Below are positions 6,570 through 15,348 of a DNA stretch of 39,745 nt, piece after piece. The position numbers and the translations under genes were made by a program. Position 1 is the first letter of the stretch. Each line of letters begins with the position of its first letter. Location: assembly GCF_008728965.1 (NCBI RefSeq), contig NZ_VSMC01000027.1:1-39745 (forward strand), written 5' to 3'. The DNA comes from Heminiphilus faecis. Its GTDB lineage: Bacteria; Bacteroidota; Bacteroidia; Bacteroidales; Muribaculaceae. The notes under the pieces were generated by a model. It did no database searches, had not been told where the DNA came from, and was given only the letters and a program-made list of their open reading frames with translations.

Positions 6570-8948
6570 ATGACTTATAAACGACTGCTGTTGCATACTC
6601 TGTTTGTATTGACTTCAATAAGCCTTTCCGCTTCTCAGGCAAAGTCTGCGGGTACGGTCTACGGAAAGGTAACCTCTTCTGATGGGGAAATAATCGATTG
6701 TGCTACCGTGTATCTGAAAGGCACGGAATATTCATGTTCGACTGATGAGCGCGGAATATACCGTATTAAAGTTCCGGCAGGTAATTATATTATTGTGTTT
6801 TCTTCTGTCGGATTCGAAAAAACTGAACAAAAGGTAAATATTCCGGCTGACTGCAGAATAAAACTGAACGTTAAATTGAAGTCGGCGACACAGCTGACTG
6901 AAGTGGTCGTAGTGGGCAGTTCGGTCAGTAGAGTGAAAAATTCGGCATACAACGCTGTGGCGGTGAATACACAGGATTTAATCAATACAACCAAAACCCT
7001 CGGCGATGCCCTTGATAAAGTTCCGGGAATAAAAATACGAGAGAGTGGCGGCGTCGGTTCGGATATGGCAATCACAATGGATGGCTTCAGCGGAAAACAT
7101 ATAAAAGTTTTTATTGACGGTGTTCCGCAGGAGGGCGTGGGCGATTCTTTCGGTATAAACAATATTCCCGTAAATTTTGCAGAACGTATAGAGGTTTATC
7201 GCGGAGTTGTTCCTGTTGGTTTTGGGGCTGATGCGATTGGTGGAATAATCAATATTGTTACGCCTAAGCGCAGAAGAAAATGGTTTGTGGATGCCTCTTA
7301 TTCCTACGGTTCATTTAATACTCATAAATCATATATAAATGTCGGTCAGACATTGAGCAGCGGCTTCAAATATGAGATAAACGCGTTTCAGAATTATTCT
7401 GATAATGATTATTGGATAGATTCTCCCGTGGAGGATTTCGCGACCGGAGCTATAAACCGCAAAAAGATGGAGCATGTGCGCAGATTCAACGATACGTACC
7501 ACAACGAGGCTGTGGTAGTCAAACTCGGATTTGTGAACAAGCCTTGGGCCGACCGTCTGCTGGTGGGATTTACGTATTCCCGCATGTATAAGGAGATACA
7601 GACCGGAGTCCGGCAAGAGATTGTCTATGGCCAAAAGCACCGTCACGGCCATAACCTGATGCCCTCGGTCGAGTATTATAAGCATAACCTGTTTGTCAGG
7701 GGGCTGGATGTTTCATTCAATGCCAATTACAACAGAAATGTGACAGTGAATGTCGATACCGCGTCGGTAAAGTATAACTGGAGAGGTGAAACCGTGCGGC
7801 TCAATTCTCCCGGAGAACAGTCATATCAGAACTCCAAGGCGCATAACAATAACTGGTCGGCCGCATTTACTTCCAACTACAGGATTGGAGAAAACCATAT
7901 GTTTACCCTGAATGATGTGTTCAATTCTTTCAGCAGGTCAAATGAAAGCCTGCTGACGAAGCCCGCGACAAAGGATGCTGTACCTAAGGTGACACACAAG
8001 AATGTAATAGGGCTGTCTTACCGCTACATGCCGAATTCAAAACTGAACTTCACCGTTTTTGGCAAGCAGTATCTCCAATATGTGTCAGGCCCGATGGCCA
8101 CATCATCGGCGCAGGATAATTATGAACGGACTTCACGGTCGGTCAATTACTGGGGCTACGGCGCGGCATGTACATTCTTCATGCCCTTCGGGATACAGCT
8201 CAAAGCGTCTTGCGAAAAGGCGTTGCGTATGCCCACAATAGAAGAAATGTTCGGTGACGAAGATCTGGAGAACGGTGACATGGCTCTAAAGCCGGAATCA
8301 GGCCATAACGTAAATATGAATCTCAGCTATAACGCCACATTCGGAAGTAATGTAATTTATGTCGAAGCAGGATTGATATACCGTGATACCCGCGATTATA
8401 TACAGCGAAACATCATGTCGTTGAGCGGAGGTAAATTCGCGGCATCGTATGTAAACTACGGAAAAGTTAAGACCGACGGGTTCAGCGTGTCGGCACGTTA
8501 CGCTTTCTCGAAATGGCTTAGCGTAGGGGGCAACTTTACGCAGATGAATATCCGCGACAATATGCGTGCTGCTATGAACGGCTCGACCGCCAATGTGTCA
8601 TACGGGGAGCGCATGCCAAACCGACCATATATGTTTGCTGACTCGGACGTGAATTTCTACTGGATTGGGTTCGGCCGCAAGGACAACACCCTGACAGTGA
8701 CTTACGACAACCGCTATACACATAGTTTCTGCTATTACTCTTCAAATCTGGGAAGTAACAGCGATGATTATATGGTGCCGGATCAGCTTGCCCATAACAT
8801 CACAATAAGCTATGGCATCAAGCAGGGACGATACAATATCTCTTTTGAGTGCCGTAACCTTACCGATGCAAGGCTCTACGACAATTTCAGTCTTCAAAAA
8901 GCGGGGCGTGCTTTCTACGGCAAGGTACGCGTATATTTCGGAAACTAA
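6570..8948 (+). CDS. xusA: TonB-dependent outer-membrane receptor, XusA-like
   Basis: A 792-residue receptor. Residues 1-27 form a signal peptide; 28-105 a carboxypeptidase-regulatory-like beta-sandwich ([20 protein letters not shown]); 110-225 the plug ([49 protein letters not shown]); the rest a 22-strand barrel ending in an aromatic-rich GKVRVYFGN. Size and plug are of the siderophore/metal type, not SusC. With the following DUF4374-type lipoprotein and PepSY protein it reproduces the order of XusABC, the xenosiderophore uptake system described in Bacteroides thetaiotaomicron. It would import a ferric chelate using TonB energy. The symbol is given by operon analogy; the ligand is unknown. 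Confidence 0.85.
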   Translation: MTYKRLLLHTLFVLTSISLSASQAKSAGTVYGKVTSSDGEIIDCATVYLKGTEYSCSTDERGIYRIKVPAGNYIIVFSSVGFEKTEQKVNIPADCRIKLNVKLKSATQLTEVVVVGSSVSRVKNSAYNAVAVNTQDLINTTKTLGDALDKVPGIKIRESGGVGSDMAITMDGFSGKHIKVFIDGVPQEGVGDSFGINNIPVNFAERIEVYRGVVPVGFGADAIGGIINIVTPKRRRKWFVDASYSYGSFNTHKSYINVGQTLSSGFKYEINAFQNYSDNDYWIDSPVEDFATGAINRKKMEHVRRFNDTYHNEAVVVKLGFVNKPWADRLLVGFTYSRMYKEIQTGVRQEIVYGQKHRHGHNLMPSVEYYKHNLFVRGLDVSFNANYNRNVTVNVDTASVKYNWRGETVRLNSPGEQSYQNSKAHNNNWSAAFTSNYRIGENHMFTLNDVFNSFSRSNESLLTKPATKDAVPKVTHKNVIGLSYRYMPNSKLNFTVFGKQYLQYVSGPMATSSAQDNYERTSRSVNYWGYGAACTFFMPFGIQLKASCEKALRMPTIEEMFGDEDLENGDMALKPESGHNVNMNLSYNATFGSNVIYVEAGLIYRDTRDYIQRNIMSLSGGKFAASYVNYGKVKTDGFSVSARYAFSKWLSVGGNFTQMNIRDNMRAAMNGSTANVSYGERMPNRPYMFADSDVNFYWIGFGRKDNTLTVTYDNRYTHSFCYYSSNLGSNSDDYMVPDQLAHNITISYGIKQGRYNISFECRNLTDARLYDNFSLQKAGRAFYGKVRVYFGN

Positions 8949-8968
8949 TAACAATAAATCATAATAAA

Positions 8969-10372
8969 ATGAATAATCATCTTTTTATGCGTGCCATGTG
9001 TACGCTTGCATTGCCGGCAGTGATATTGTCGGGATGTTCCGATAACGAAGAACTCAGTGATGAAACCAAACCCGAGGAGACAAACGGCAAATTTGTCATT
9101 GCAGCCACAGTGACAGATTCTAAAGGTACGACCAATATATTGTTGACGGCGGAGTCGCTCGATGAAGGGCATATCTCTGTAGGCAATAATACCGGACTGC
9201 TCAACGACGGAGCGAGCCAATGGGTGTTTCATCCCGGCAATTATCTTTATGCACTTACCTATAATCAGGGCAATGCCGGCACGACAAGAAGCTATCTTCT
9301 TAATAGCGACGGGGATGTAGCGCCGCGCGAGATGGAGTACAAGATTAGTCGTTTTACCTCTTATGGCATATACAAGGATTTGATTATAACCACCTCGACG
9401 GGCAGTGCTCCCGCCTCGCAGGCTGACGGCAACGGGTATCTGCCAAAAACTCTCCTCGTCTCTTACCTTGATGTTGATGCTGAAACATCAAGGCAGAACG
9501 ACACATCAACCGGAGCATATTCCGTGGAAAATTACTTCGACAACGGTGAATATGTGACTCTCGCAGGTCTTGAAAAGAGTGGCGACCGGATTTTCTCGGG
9601 AGCCATCCCCATGGGGCTGAGCCAGTACGGAGCGGCTGTCGAAAACGGTAAATGGATTCGTCCCGGTTATGAGGATCTTGTCAAGACGGCCGATGGAGGT
9701 TCCAACAGCAGCAGCTATAAAAAAGGCGAGCTTCAGTGGACACAGTATCCCGACGAGTGCCGGGTGGCGATATTCAATGACGAGACCCTTACAGACCCTA
9801 CGTTTGCCAAGACCGACAGAATAAGCTATCCATGCGGACGTTTCAAGTCGCAGTATTATCAGACCATATGGGCAGCCGATAACGGCGACATCTACGTATT
9901 CTCACCCTCTTATGCCAAAACCATGACCGATTCACGCCAGAAAACCGTTTTGCCCGCGGGCGTTTGCCGGATTCCTGCCGGTTCATCGCAGTTTGATTCA
10001 TATTATTGTAATATTGAGGAGCAGTCGGAGGGGCGTTCTTTCATGCGCTGTTGGCCGGCAGGCGGCAGCCGCTTCCTGATGTTGATGTATGACCGTCCGT
10101 TTACCGAGAAAAATTTTGTAGCCACAGACTTTGCCATATTTGATGCTGAGGCAAAAAAGCTTACCTTTGTGAGCGGACTCCCTTCAACCGTCTCCTCAAT
10201 CGGCAAAACCGTCTTTGCAAAAGACGGCTATGTGTACGTATCAGTCAATGTCACCGATGGCGATCCTGCCATATATAAAATAGCAACAACCACTGCGCAG
10301 GCATCCCGGGGATTGACGGTGGATAAGGCCACCGACATCACCGGATTCGGTTATATGGAAGTGAAAAAATGA
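8969..10372 (+). CDS. xusB: DUF4374-type lipoprotein, XusB-like siderophore-binding partner
   Basis: A 467-residue lipoprotein with a clear lipobox (VILSGC, Cys23) followed by an acidic stretch (SDNEELSDE) that fits a surface-export signal. The body has the pattern of DUF4374 proteins, predicted beta-propellers with repeated strand-rich segments and motifs such as [15 protein letters not shown] and [12 protein letters not shown]. In the Xus system the corresponding lipoprotein captures ferric siderophore at the cell surface and hands it to the receptor. It follows the receptor by 20 bases and precedes the PepSY gene by 8 bases, so all three are one transcript. Assignment rests on fold-family resemblance and gene order. 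Confidence 0.75.
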   Translation: MNNHLFMRAMCTLALPAVILSGCSDNEELSDETKPEETNGKFVIAATVTDSKGTTNILLTAESLDEGHISVGNNTGLLNDGASQWVFHPGNYLYALTYNQGNAGTTRSYLLNSDGDVAPREMEYKISRFTSYGIYKDLIITTSTGSAPASQADGNGYLPKTLLVSYLDVDAETSRQNDTSTGAYSVENYFDNGEYVTLAGLEKSGDRIFSGAIPMGLSQYGAAVENGKWIRPGYEDLVKTADGGSNSSSYKKGELQWTQYPDECRVAIFNDETLTDPTFAKTDRISYPCGRFKSQYYQTIWAADNGDIYVFSPSYAKTMTDSRQKTVLPAGVCRIPAGSSQFDSYYCNIEEQSEGRSFMRCWPAGGSRFLMLMYDRPFTEKNFVATDFAIFDAEAKKLTFVSGLPSTVSSIGKTVFAKDGYVYVSVNVTDGDPAIYKIATTTAQASRGLTVDKATDITGFGYMEVKK

Positions 10373-10380
10373 CATGACGC

Positions 10381-11523
10381 ATGAAATTGTTTCGTAAAAT
10401 TCATCTTTGGCTCTCGGTACCGTTCGGTATAATAATAACTCTGATCTGCTTTTCCGGTGCCATGCTCGTATTCGAGCCTGAAATAACCCGAAGCCTGAAA
10501 AGCGAAGCGTATTATGTGGCATCGCCGGAGGGTGAGCTTATGGACATGAATGTACTTATGGAAACCGTTAAGGCTACTTTGCCCGACTCGGTTTCCATAA
10601 CCGGTGTCACTGTATTTGATGATAAGGACCGTACATATCAGGTCAATCTTTCCAAGCCGCGCAAGGCATCGGTTTTCATCGACCCGTATTCCGGCCGGAT
10701 AACCGGCAAATACGAGCGTTTGGGCTTTTTTACTGTCATGTTTCGGCTTCATCGATGGCTTTTGGACAGTGCCAATCCCCACGGTGACGGTCTGAAAGCA
10801 GGCAAGATGCTTGTAGGCATATCCACATTGGCGTTTGTCGTGGCACTGATTACGGGGGTCATCATATGGTGGCCTCGTGCGAGAAAAAATTTAACCCGCA
10901 GTCTCTCCATTTCATTCAAAAATGGGTGGCGAGGCCTTTGGACAGGATTTCATGTGGCCGGAGGAATATACGCTTTGGTAATTCTCCTTGTCATGTCGCT
11001 TACCGGACTGACTTGGTCATTCAGTTGGTATCGTACGGCTTTCTATGCCGTTTGCGGAGTGGAGCACGCCCCCCGGAAGTTAGGCAACACGGGAAAAGGC
11101 AATAAAGATAATTCGGAAGGCGGTACGCATGACATAACACGCCGCGGAGAAGGCGACGGGAGTTCGGAGTTCAGCCGTTGGCAATGGGTTTATGATGAGT
11201 TGAAGACCCAAAATCACGATGCGGCAAAAATAACGGTCGGGCACGGTACGGCCACCGTTACACTCGGCACGCTTGGCAATAGTCAGGCATCAGACTGTTA
11301 CAGATTCAATCATTGTTCGGGAGAGATTGCTCCTGTCATCGAATATGCCGATTCTGCTCCGGCAGACAGATTGCGCGGTTGGATTTATTCAATACATACC
11401 GGTAGTCTTGGCGGCATAGTCACCCGGATTCTGTGGTTTCTAGGCGCATTGCTTGGCGCAAGCCTTCCGCTTACCGGGTATTATATCTGGATTAGGCGAT
11501 TGCGACAGTCTCACGTCAAGTAG
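10381..11523 (+). CDS. xusC: PepSY-associated inner-membrane protein, XusC-like reductase
   Basis: A 380-residue membrane protein with four evident transmembrane helices: residues 10-32, 138-162, 188-215 and 340-370. A periplasmic PepSY-like domain lies between helices 1 and 2, and a second region with a low-complexity charged loop (about 233-265) between 3 and 4. Conserved family features include FRKIHLWLS, LHRWLL, GFHVAGGIYALV and YSIHTGSLGG; the His residues in or near the helices are those that bind haem in PepSY/PiuB-type reductases. Likely role: reduction of imported ferric iron in the inner membrane to release it from the siderophore. Last gene of the operon; no strong terminator follows. 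Confidence 0.8.
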   Translation: MKLFRKIHLWLSVPFGIIITLICFSGAMLVFEPEITRSLKSEAYYVASPEGELMDMNVLMETVKATLPDSVSITGVTVFDDKDRTYQVNLSKPRKASVFIDPYSGRITGKYERLGFFTVMFRLHRWLLDSANPHGDGLKAGKMLVGISTLAFVVALITGVIIWWPRARKNLTRSLSISFKNGWRGLWTGFHVAGGIYALVILLVMSLTGLTWSFSWYRTAFYAVCGVEHAPRKLGNTGKGNKDNSEGGTHDITRRGEGDGSSEFSRWQWVYDELKTQNHDAAKITVGHGTATVTLGTLGNSQASDCYRFNHCSGEIAPVIEYADSAPADRLRGWIYSIHTGSLGGIVTRILWFLGALLGASLPLTGYYIWIRRLRQSHVK

Positions 11524-11582
11524 ATGTAAAAATAGATTGTATCCGCCTTTTCAGATGAAAATATAGTGAAGGATCCGCCGGG

Positions 11583-11613
11583 TTGTTTCGGCCCGTTAAT
11601 TGTTGTATCTTTG
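11583..11613 (+). promoter_or_regulatory. Promoter of the serine ammonia-lyase gene
   Basis: TATCTTTG at 11606-11613 is a full -7 match; TTGT at 11583-11586 is a plausible -33 with a 19-base spacer. The ATG is 25 bases downstream. Confidence 0.65.
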
Positions 11614-11638
11614 TAATGTGTATCAATCGTACTGAACC

Positions 11639-12844
11639 ATGAAGTCAATAAAGGAGCTTTACAAGATAGGCCACGGGCCGTCGAGCAGCCATACGATGGG
11701 GCCGCGTAAGGCGGCCGAGATATTTCTTGGCCGAAATCAGGAGGCGGCTGCGTTTGAGGTTACTCTTTTCGGAAGTCTTGCCGCCACAGGCCGCGGTCAT
11801 ATGACCGATGTGGCTATTCTTGATATTCTTGAACGCAAGGCCCCTGTCACTATCAGGTGGGAGCCGCGTATTTTCCTTCCGTTTCATCCTAATGGCATGA
11901 CATTTCGTGCTTTTACGGCACATGGAGTGTTGATGGAGGAGTGGACGGTATACAGTGTCGGCGGTGGTACTCTCGCCGAGGAGGGCAAGCCGTCGACCGA
12001 CACCCCCGATCTGTATGAGATGAATAAACTCAGCGATATCCTTGAGTGGTGTGAGCGTACTGGCAAGAGCTACTGGGAGTATGTGTTGCAGTGTGAGGGT
12101 TCCGACATATGGGACTACTTGAGCGAGGTCTGGGACACCATGCGCGCAGCCGTAGAACTCGGACTTGATGAAGAAGGAGTGTTGCCCGGGCCGCTTAATC
12201 TCCGGCGCAAGGCATCGACATATTATATAAAGGCAAAAGGGTATAAAGACAACCTGCGTTCACGCGGGCTGGTATTTGCCTATGCGCTTGCCGTTAGCGA
12301 GGTCAACGCATCGGGAGGCCGTATTGTCACGGCACCCACATGTGGCTCGTGCGGTGTGGTGCCGGCGGTGCTTTATCACCTTCAGGAGAGCCGTGAGTTC
12401 AGCCGCATGAAGATACTGCGTGCTTTGGCTACCGCAGGACTCATAGGCAATATAGTGAAGTACAATGCCTCCATATCAGGCGCCGAGGCCGGCTGTCAGG
12501 CAGAGGTGGGAGTGGCGTGCTCTATGGCCTCGGCCGCGGCGAGTCAACTGTTCGGAGGTAGCCCCGCACAGATAGAGTATGCCGCTGAAATGGGCCTTGA
12601 ACATCATCTGGGCATGACCTGCGACCCTGTATGCGGCCTTGTTCAGATACCGTGTATCGAGCGCAATGCCTATGCCGCCGCACGTGCGTTGGATGCCAAC
12701 ATATATTCGGCTTTTACCGACGGTACTCACCGTGTGTCGTTTGACAAGGTGGTCACCGTGATGAAAGAGACCGGTCACGACCTGCCGTCACTATATAAAG
12801 AGACCGGCGAAGGCGGTCTCGCCAAGGACTATAGCCCTATGTGA
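11639..12844 (+). CDS. sdaA: L-serine ammonia-lyase, iron-sulfur dependent, single chain
   Basis: A 401-residue enzyme that converts L-serine to pyruvate and ammonia in the cytosol. The N-terminal domain carries the GPSSSHTMGPRKAA signature; the C-terminal catalytic domain (from about residue 200) carries APTCGSCGVVPAV, GAEAGCQAEVG and TCDPVCGLVQIPC, whose Cys residues include the ligands of the oxygen-labile [4Fe-4S] cluster. Both halves are on one chain, as in the E. coli-type enzyme rather than the split Bacillus type. It is monocistronic with its own promoter, and its stop codon directly abuts the stop codon of the convergent MATE gene with no base between. Confidence 0.93.
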   Translation: MKSIKELYKIGHGPSSSHTMGPRKAAEIFLGRNQEAAAFEVTLFGSLAATGRGHMTDVAILDILERKAPVTIRWEPRIFLPFHPNGMTFRAFTAHGVLMEEWTVYSVGGGTLAEEGKPSTDTPDLYEMNKLSDILEWCERTGKSYWEYVLQCEGSDIWDYLSEVWDTMRAAVELGLDEEGVLPGPLNLRRKASTYYIKAKGYKDNLRSRGLVFAYALAVSEVNASGGRIVTAPTCGSCGVVPAVLYHLQESREFSRMKILRALATAGLIGNIVKYNASISGAEAGCQAEVGVACSMASAAASQLFGGSPAQIEYAAEMGLEHHLGMTCDPVCGLVQIPCIERNAYAAARALDANIYSAFTDGTHRVSFDKVVTVMKETGHDLPSLYKETGEGGLAKDYSPM

Positions 12845-14221
12845 TTATTGATATGATGCAGGACGCGGCGGAACGTGCCGGCGCAATTTGTGCAACTGGT
12901 AGAATACCATGATGAGAGTGACCACGGTAGCTGCCAAGTCCGATGACGGGAACGAGGCCCATACGCCGTTAAGACCGAAGTGCTTGGGCAGTGTGAGCAG
13001 AAGCGGTATAAGGAATATGACCTGACGTATAAGACTTAGGAATATTGATTTACCTGCCATGCCGATTGACTGGAATAGTGTGGTGGAGATTATCTGAAAC
13101 CCTACTGCCCAGAACATGACGGTGGATATGTGGAGTCCGTTGGCGGTGGCGGCTATAAGTTCGCTGTCAACGGTAAACGCCCGAGCGATGAGGTCGGGGA
13201 AGAATATGCTGAAAAATGCACCTATGCTGGTTACGCATGTGCCTATGACTGCGGCCATCCAGAATGCCTTGCGCAGTCTTGTCATGTGACCCGCTCCGTA
13301 ATTGTAGCCGAGTATGGGCTGTACGCCCTGACAGAGTCCGACAACTATCATGCACAGCAGTGATGTGTAGGTCGAGAATATGCCTACGGCGCCCACTGCT
13401 ATGTCGCCGCCGTAGTTGTAGAGCGTGCGGTTGATGATGACGTTTATGGCCGATGACGTGACGTTGACTATACTCGGTGCGGCTCCGATACTTATTATAC
13501 CCCATACGATATGCCACTTTATGCCGTAGATGCCGCGCGTGAATCTTACGGTCGACGTGCGGCGGCAGAAATGGGCTATGACAAAAGCGGCTCCTACTGC
13601 CATGGATATGTCGGTGGCTATGGCTGCCCCCTTGATGCCCATGTCGAGCGCAAATATGAATATGGGCGCGAGTATGACATTGCATCCGGCCCCGATAAAC
13701 ATCGTTATCATTGCCTGACGGGGATAGCCTGACGCACGCATTATATTGTTGAGGCTGTACATTATGTTCATGATGAGCATGCCGGGCAGTATATAGGCCA
13801 TGAAGTCATGGGCATAGGGCAGTGTGGCCGACGAGGCTCCGAAAGCCATGAGTATGTCATCGAGAAATACGGCGAATATCGTAAGGTATACAATGGCATT
13901 GGATATTATGAGCACAAGCGAGTTGCCCAGTACAAGTTCAGCCCCTCTCATGTCGCGCTGTCCGAGCATTATCGACACTCTTGCCGCGGCACCGGCGCCG
14001 ATAAGCACACCTATGGCCGCGCTTACGTTCATCACCGGAAATGTTATGGCAAGTCCCGCGATGGCTTCGGCTCCGACACCGCGTCCTATGAATATGCGGT
14101 CGATGACATTGTACAGCGACATGACTACCATGCCCACTATGGCCGGCAGACTGTATTCCCACAGTAGCCGTCCTATGGGCCGTGTGGCAAGTTCGGTTAT
14201 GTCACTTTTGGTTTTTTCCAT
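12845..14221 (-). CDS. MATE-family multidrug/toxin efflux transporter
   Basis: A 458-residue integral membrane protein with about 12 hydrophobic helices arranged as two repeated six-helix bundles, the MATE architecture. The first helix region contains PAIVGMVVMSLYNVIDRIFIGR, followed by AIAGLAITFPVMN, and the second half contains GLCQGVQPILGYNYGAG, both typical of the NorM/MepA-like branch. It would export cationic compounds using a Na+ or H+ gradient. The start codon lies inside the phosphatase gene, a 20-base overlap, indicating translational coupling. It is the last gene of the long minus-strand block and meets sdaA end to end. Substrate unknown. Confidence 0.88.
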   Translation of the reverse strand: MEKTKSDITELATRPIGRLLWEYSLPAIVGMVVMSLYNVIDRIFIGRGVGAEAIAGLAITFPVMNVSAAIGVLIGAGAAARVSIMLGQRDMRGAELVLGNSLVLIISNAIVYLTIFAVFLDDILMAFGASSATLPYAHDFMAYILPGMLIMNIMYSLNNIMRASGYPRQAMITMFIGAGCNVILAPIFIFALDMGIKGAAIATDISMAVGAAFVIAHFCRRTSTVRFTRGIYGIKWHIVWGIISIGAAPSIVNVTSSAINVIINRTLYNYGGDIAVGAVGIFSTYTSLLCMIVVGLCQGVQPILGYNYGAGHMTRLRKAFWMAAVIGTCVTSIGAFFSIFFPDLIARAFTVDSELIAATANGLHISTVMFWAVGFQIISTTLFQSIGMAGKSIFLSLIRQVIFLIPLLLTLPKHFGLNGVWASFPSSDLAATVVTLIMVFYQLHKLRRHVPPRPASYQ

Positions 14222-14747
14222 CGGTCATCACATCATATAGATTGGCACATCCGTTTTCGAGCAGATCAAGTACGAGTTCGAAACCTTCGGCTCCTTCATA
14301 ATATGGATCGGGAATATGGTCATATCGGGTCGACATGGTGACGAACTCCGTCATAGGCACAATCTTTGCTTCGGCTTCAACCGACGGAGCCATGTCGCGC
14401 ATATTGCGCTCGTTTGATTTATCCATAGCTATTATGAGGTCGAAGTCATCGAAGTCGCTCTCTCTTACTCGGCGCGAACGGTGAGTGAGGTTGTAGCCGC
14501 GGCGCTGTGCATGAATGCGCATACGTCTGTCAGGCATGTCACCCGCGTGACCGCCGTATGTACCCGCCGAGTCTATATGCCAATCGGCTGAAGCTCCGTG
14601 AGTGTCGACTATGTGCTGCAAGACACCCTGTGCGGCCGGTGAACGGCATATGTTGCCGAGACACACAAACAGCACCTTCTTCGGCTTTTTGCCATTAAGG
14701 AGCTTTACTATATTGCTGATTTCCGGGGTTATGTCACGTTTTTGCAT
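14202..14747 (-). CDS. Low-molecular-weight protein-tyrosine phosphatase
   Basis: A 181-residue cytosolic phosphatase. The P-loop CLGNICRS (C29 nucleophile, R35) follows strand KKVLFV, and the general-acid motif DPYYEG is present near residue 148, so both catalytic elements are intact. About 22 extra N-terminal residues precede the usual start of the family. It removes phosphate from tyrosine residues, often of bacterial tyrosine kinases controlling polysaccharide export, but no kinase is nearby. A -7 element lies 27 bases upstream (14774-14781), so it can be transcribed apart from the carbonic anhydrase gene. Its end overlaps the MATE start by 20 bases. Confidence 0.9.
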   Translation of the reverse strand: MQKRDITPEISNIVKLLNGKKPKKVLFVCLGNICRSPAAQGVLQHIVDTHGASADWHIDSAGTYGGHAGDMPDRRMRIHAQRRGYNLTHRSRRVRESDFDDFDLIIAMDKSNERNMRDMAPSVEAEAKIVPMTEFVTMSTRYDHIPDPYYEGAEGFELVLDLLENGCANLYDVMTDGKNQK

Positions 14748-14773
14748 TCTATACTACGGTTTTTAACAGAATG

Positions 14774-14781
14774 CAAAGGTA
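14774..14781 (-). promoter_or_regulatory. -7 promoter element before the phosphatase gene
   Basis: TACCTTTG on the minus strand matches TAnnTTTG in the 49-base gap after the carbonic anhydrase gene. No clear -33 was seen. Confidence 0.45.
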
Positions 14782-14796
14782 GCGATTTTATTCCAA

Positions 14797-15348
14797 TCAG
14801 TGGCTTTCGGCGACTGCAGAAAGTTGTCCGGTCACGGAGTCCATCATGTAACCGCTTACACGTACGTCGGCAGCCATAAGCGGATGTCGGCCTATAAGAT
14901 CGACTGTTTCGCGGACGGCATCTTCTGAGTTTTCGAAACCGTGGAGCCAGCTGTCAAGGTCTATGCCGCAGTGACGCATGAGTGTTATGTGTTCGTCGCT
15001 TATACCGCGCTCGCGCATGAGGTGCAGCATATGTTCCGAGTTCATGCCTTGCACGCCGCATCCGGTATGGCCAATGACCATGATTTCGTTGACTCCAAGT
15101 TCATATACGGCCACCAAGAGCGATCGCATGGTGGAGTCGAAAGGATTGGTTATCGTGCCGCCGGCGTTCTTGATGATTTTGACGTCGCCGTTTTTTATGC
15201 CGAGGGCGGCCGGCAACAGCTCGATAAGCCGGGTATCCATGCAGGTGACTATGGCAATGCGCTTGTCGGGATACTTCGATGTGATGAACTTCTTGTAGCC
15301 TTCAGTGGCCACAAACTCTTTGTTGTAGTTGAGTATTTCTTCAATCAT
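14797..15348 (-). CDS. Beta-class carbonic anhydrase
   Basis: A 183-residue zinc enzyme that interconverts CO2 and bicarbonate. The ligands and catalytic dyad are visible: TCMDTR (C36, D38, R40) and GHTGCG (H94, C97), with NAGG between them. It belongs to the shorter beta-CA type that lacks a long N-terminal extension. The start ATG overlaps the stop of the upstream DUF4062-STAND gene in an ATGA arrangement, so it is probably translated by ribosomes finishing that gene. In many bacteria this enzyme supplies bicarbonate for carboxylations; whether it serves the STAND protein here is unknown. Confidence 0.92.
   Translation of the reverse strand: MIEEILNYNKEFVATEGYKKFITSKYPDKRIAIVTCMDTRLIELLPAALGIKNGDVKIIKNAGGTITNPFDSTMRSLLVAVYELGVNEIMVIGHTGCGVQGMNSEHMLHLMRERGISDEHITLMRHCGIDLDSWLHGFENSEDAVRETVDLIGRHPLMAADVRVSGYMMDSVTGQLSAVAESH

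Noticed and set aside
11579-11600. Weak hairpin (CGGGTT with GGCCCG) before sdaA
   Set aside because: The stem is only six pairs with wobbles, no T-run follows, and it overlaps the sdaA promoter.
13824-14240. Plus-strand frame of 138 codons opposite the MATE gene
   Set aside because: It is Met/Ser/Ala-rich from the reverse of hydrophobic helices; the MATE frame explains the region.
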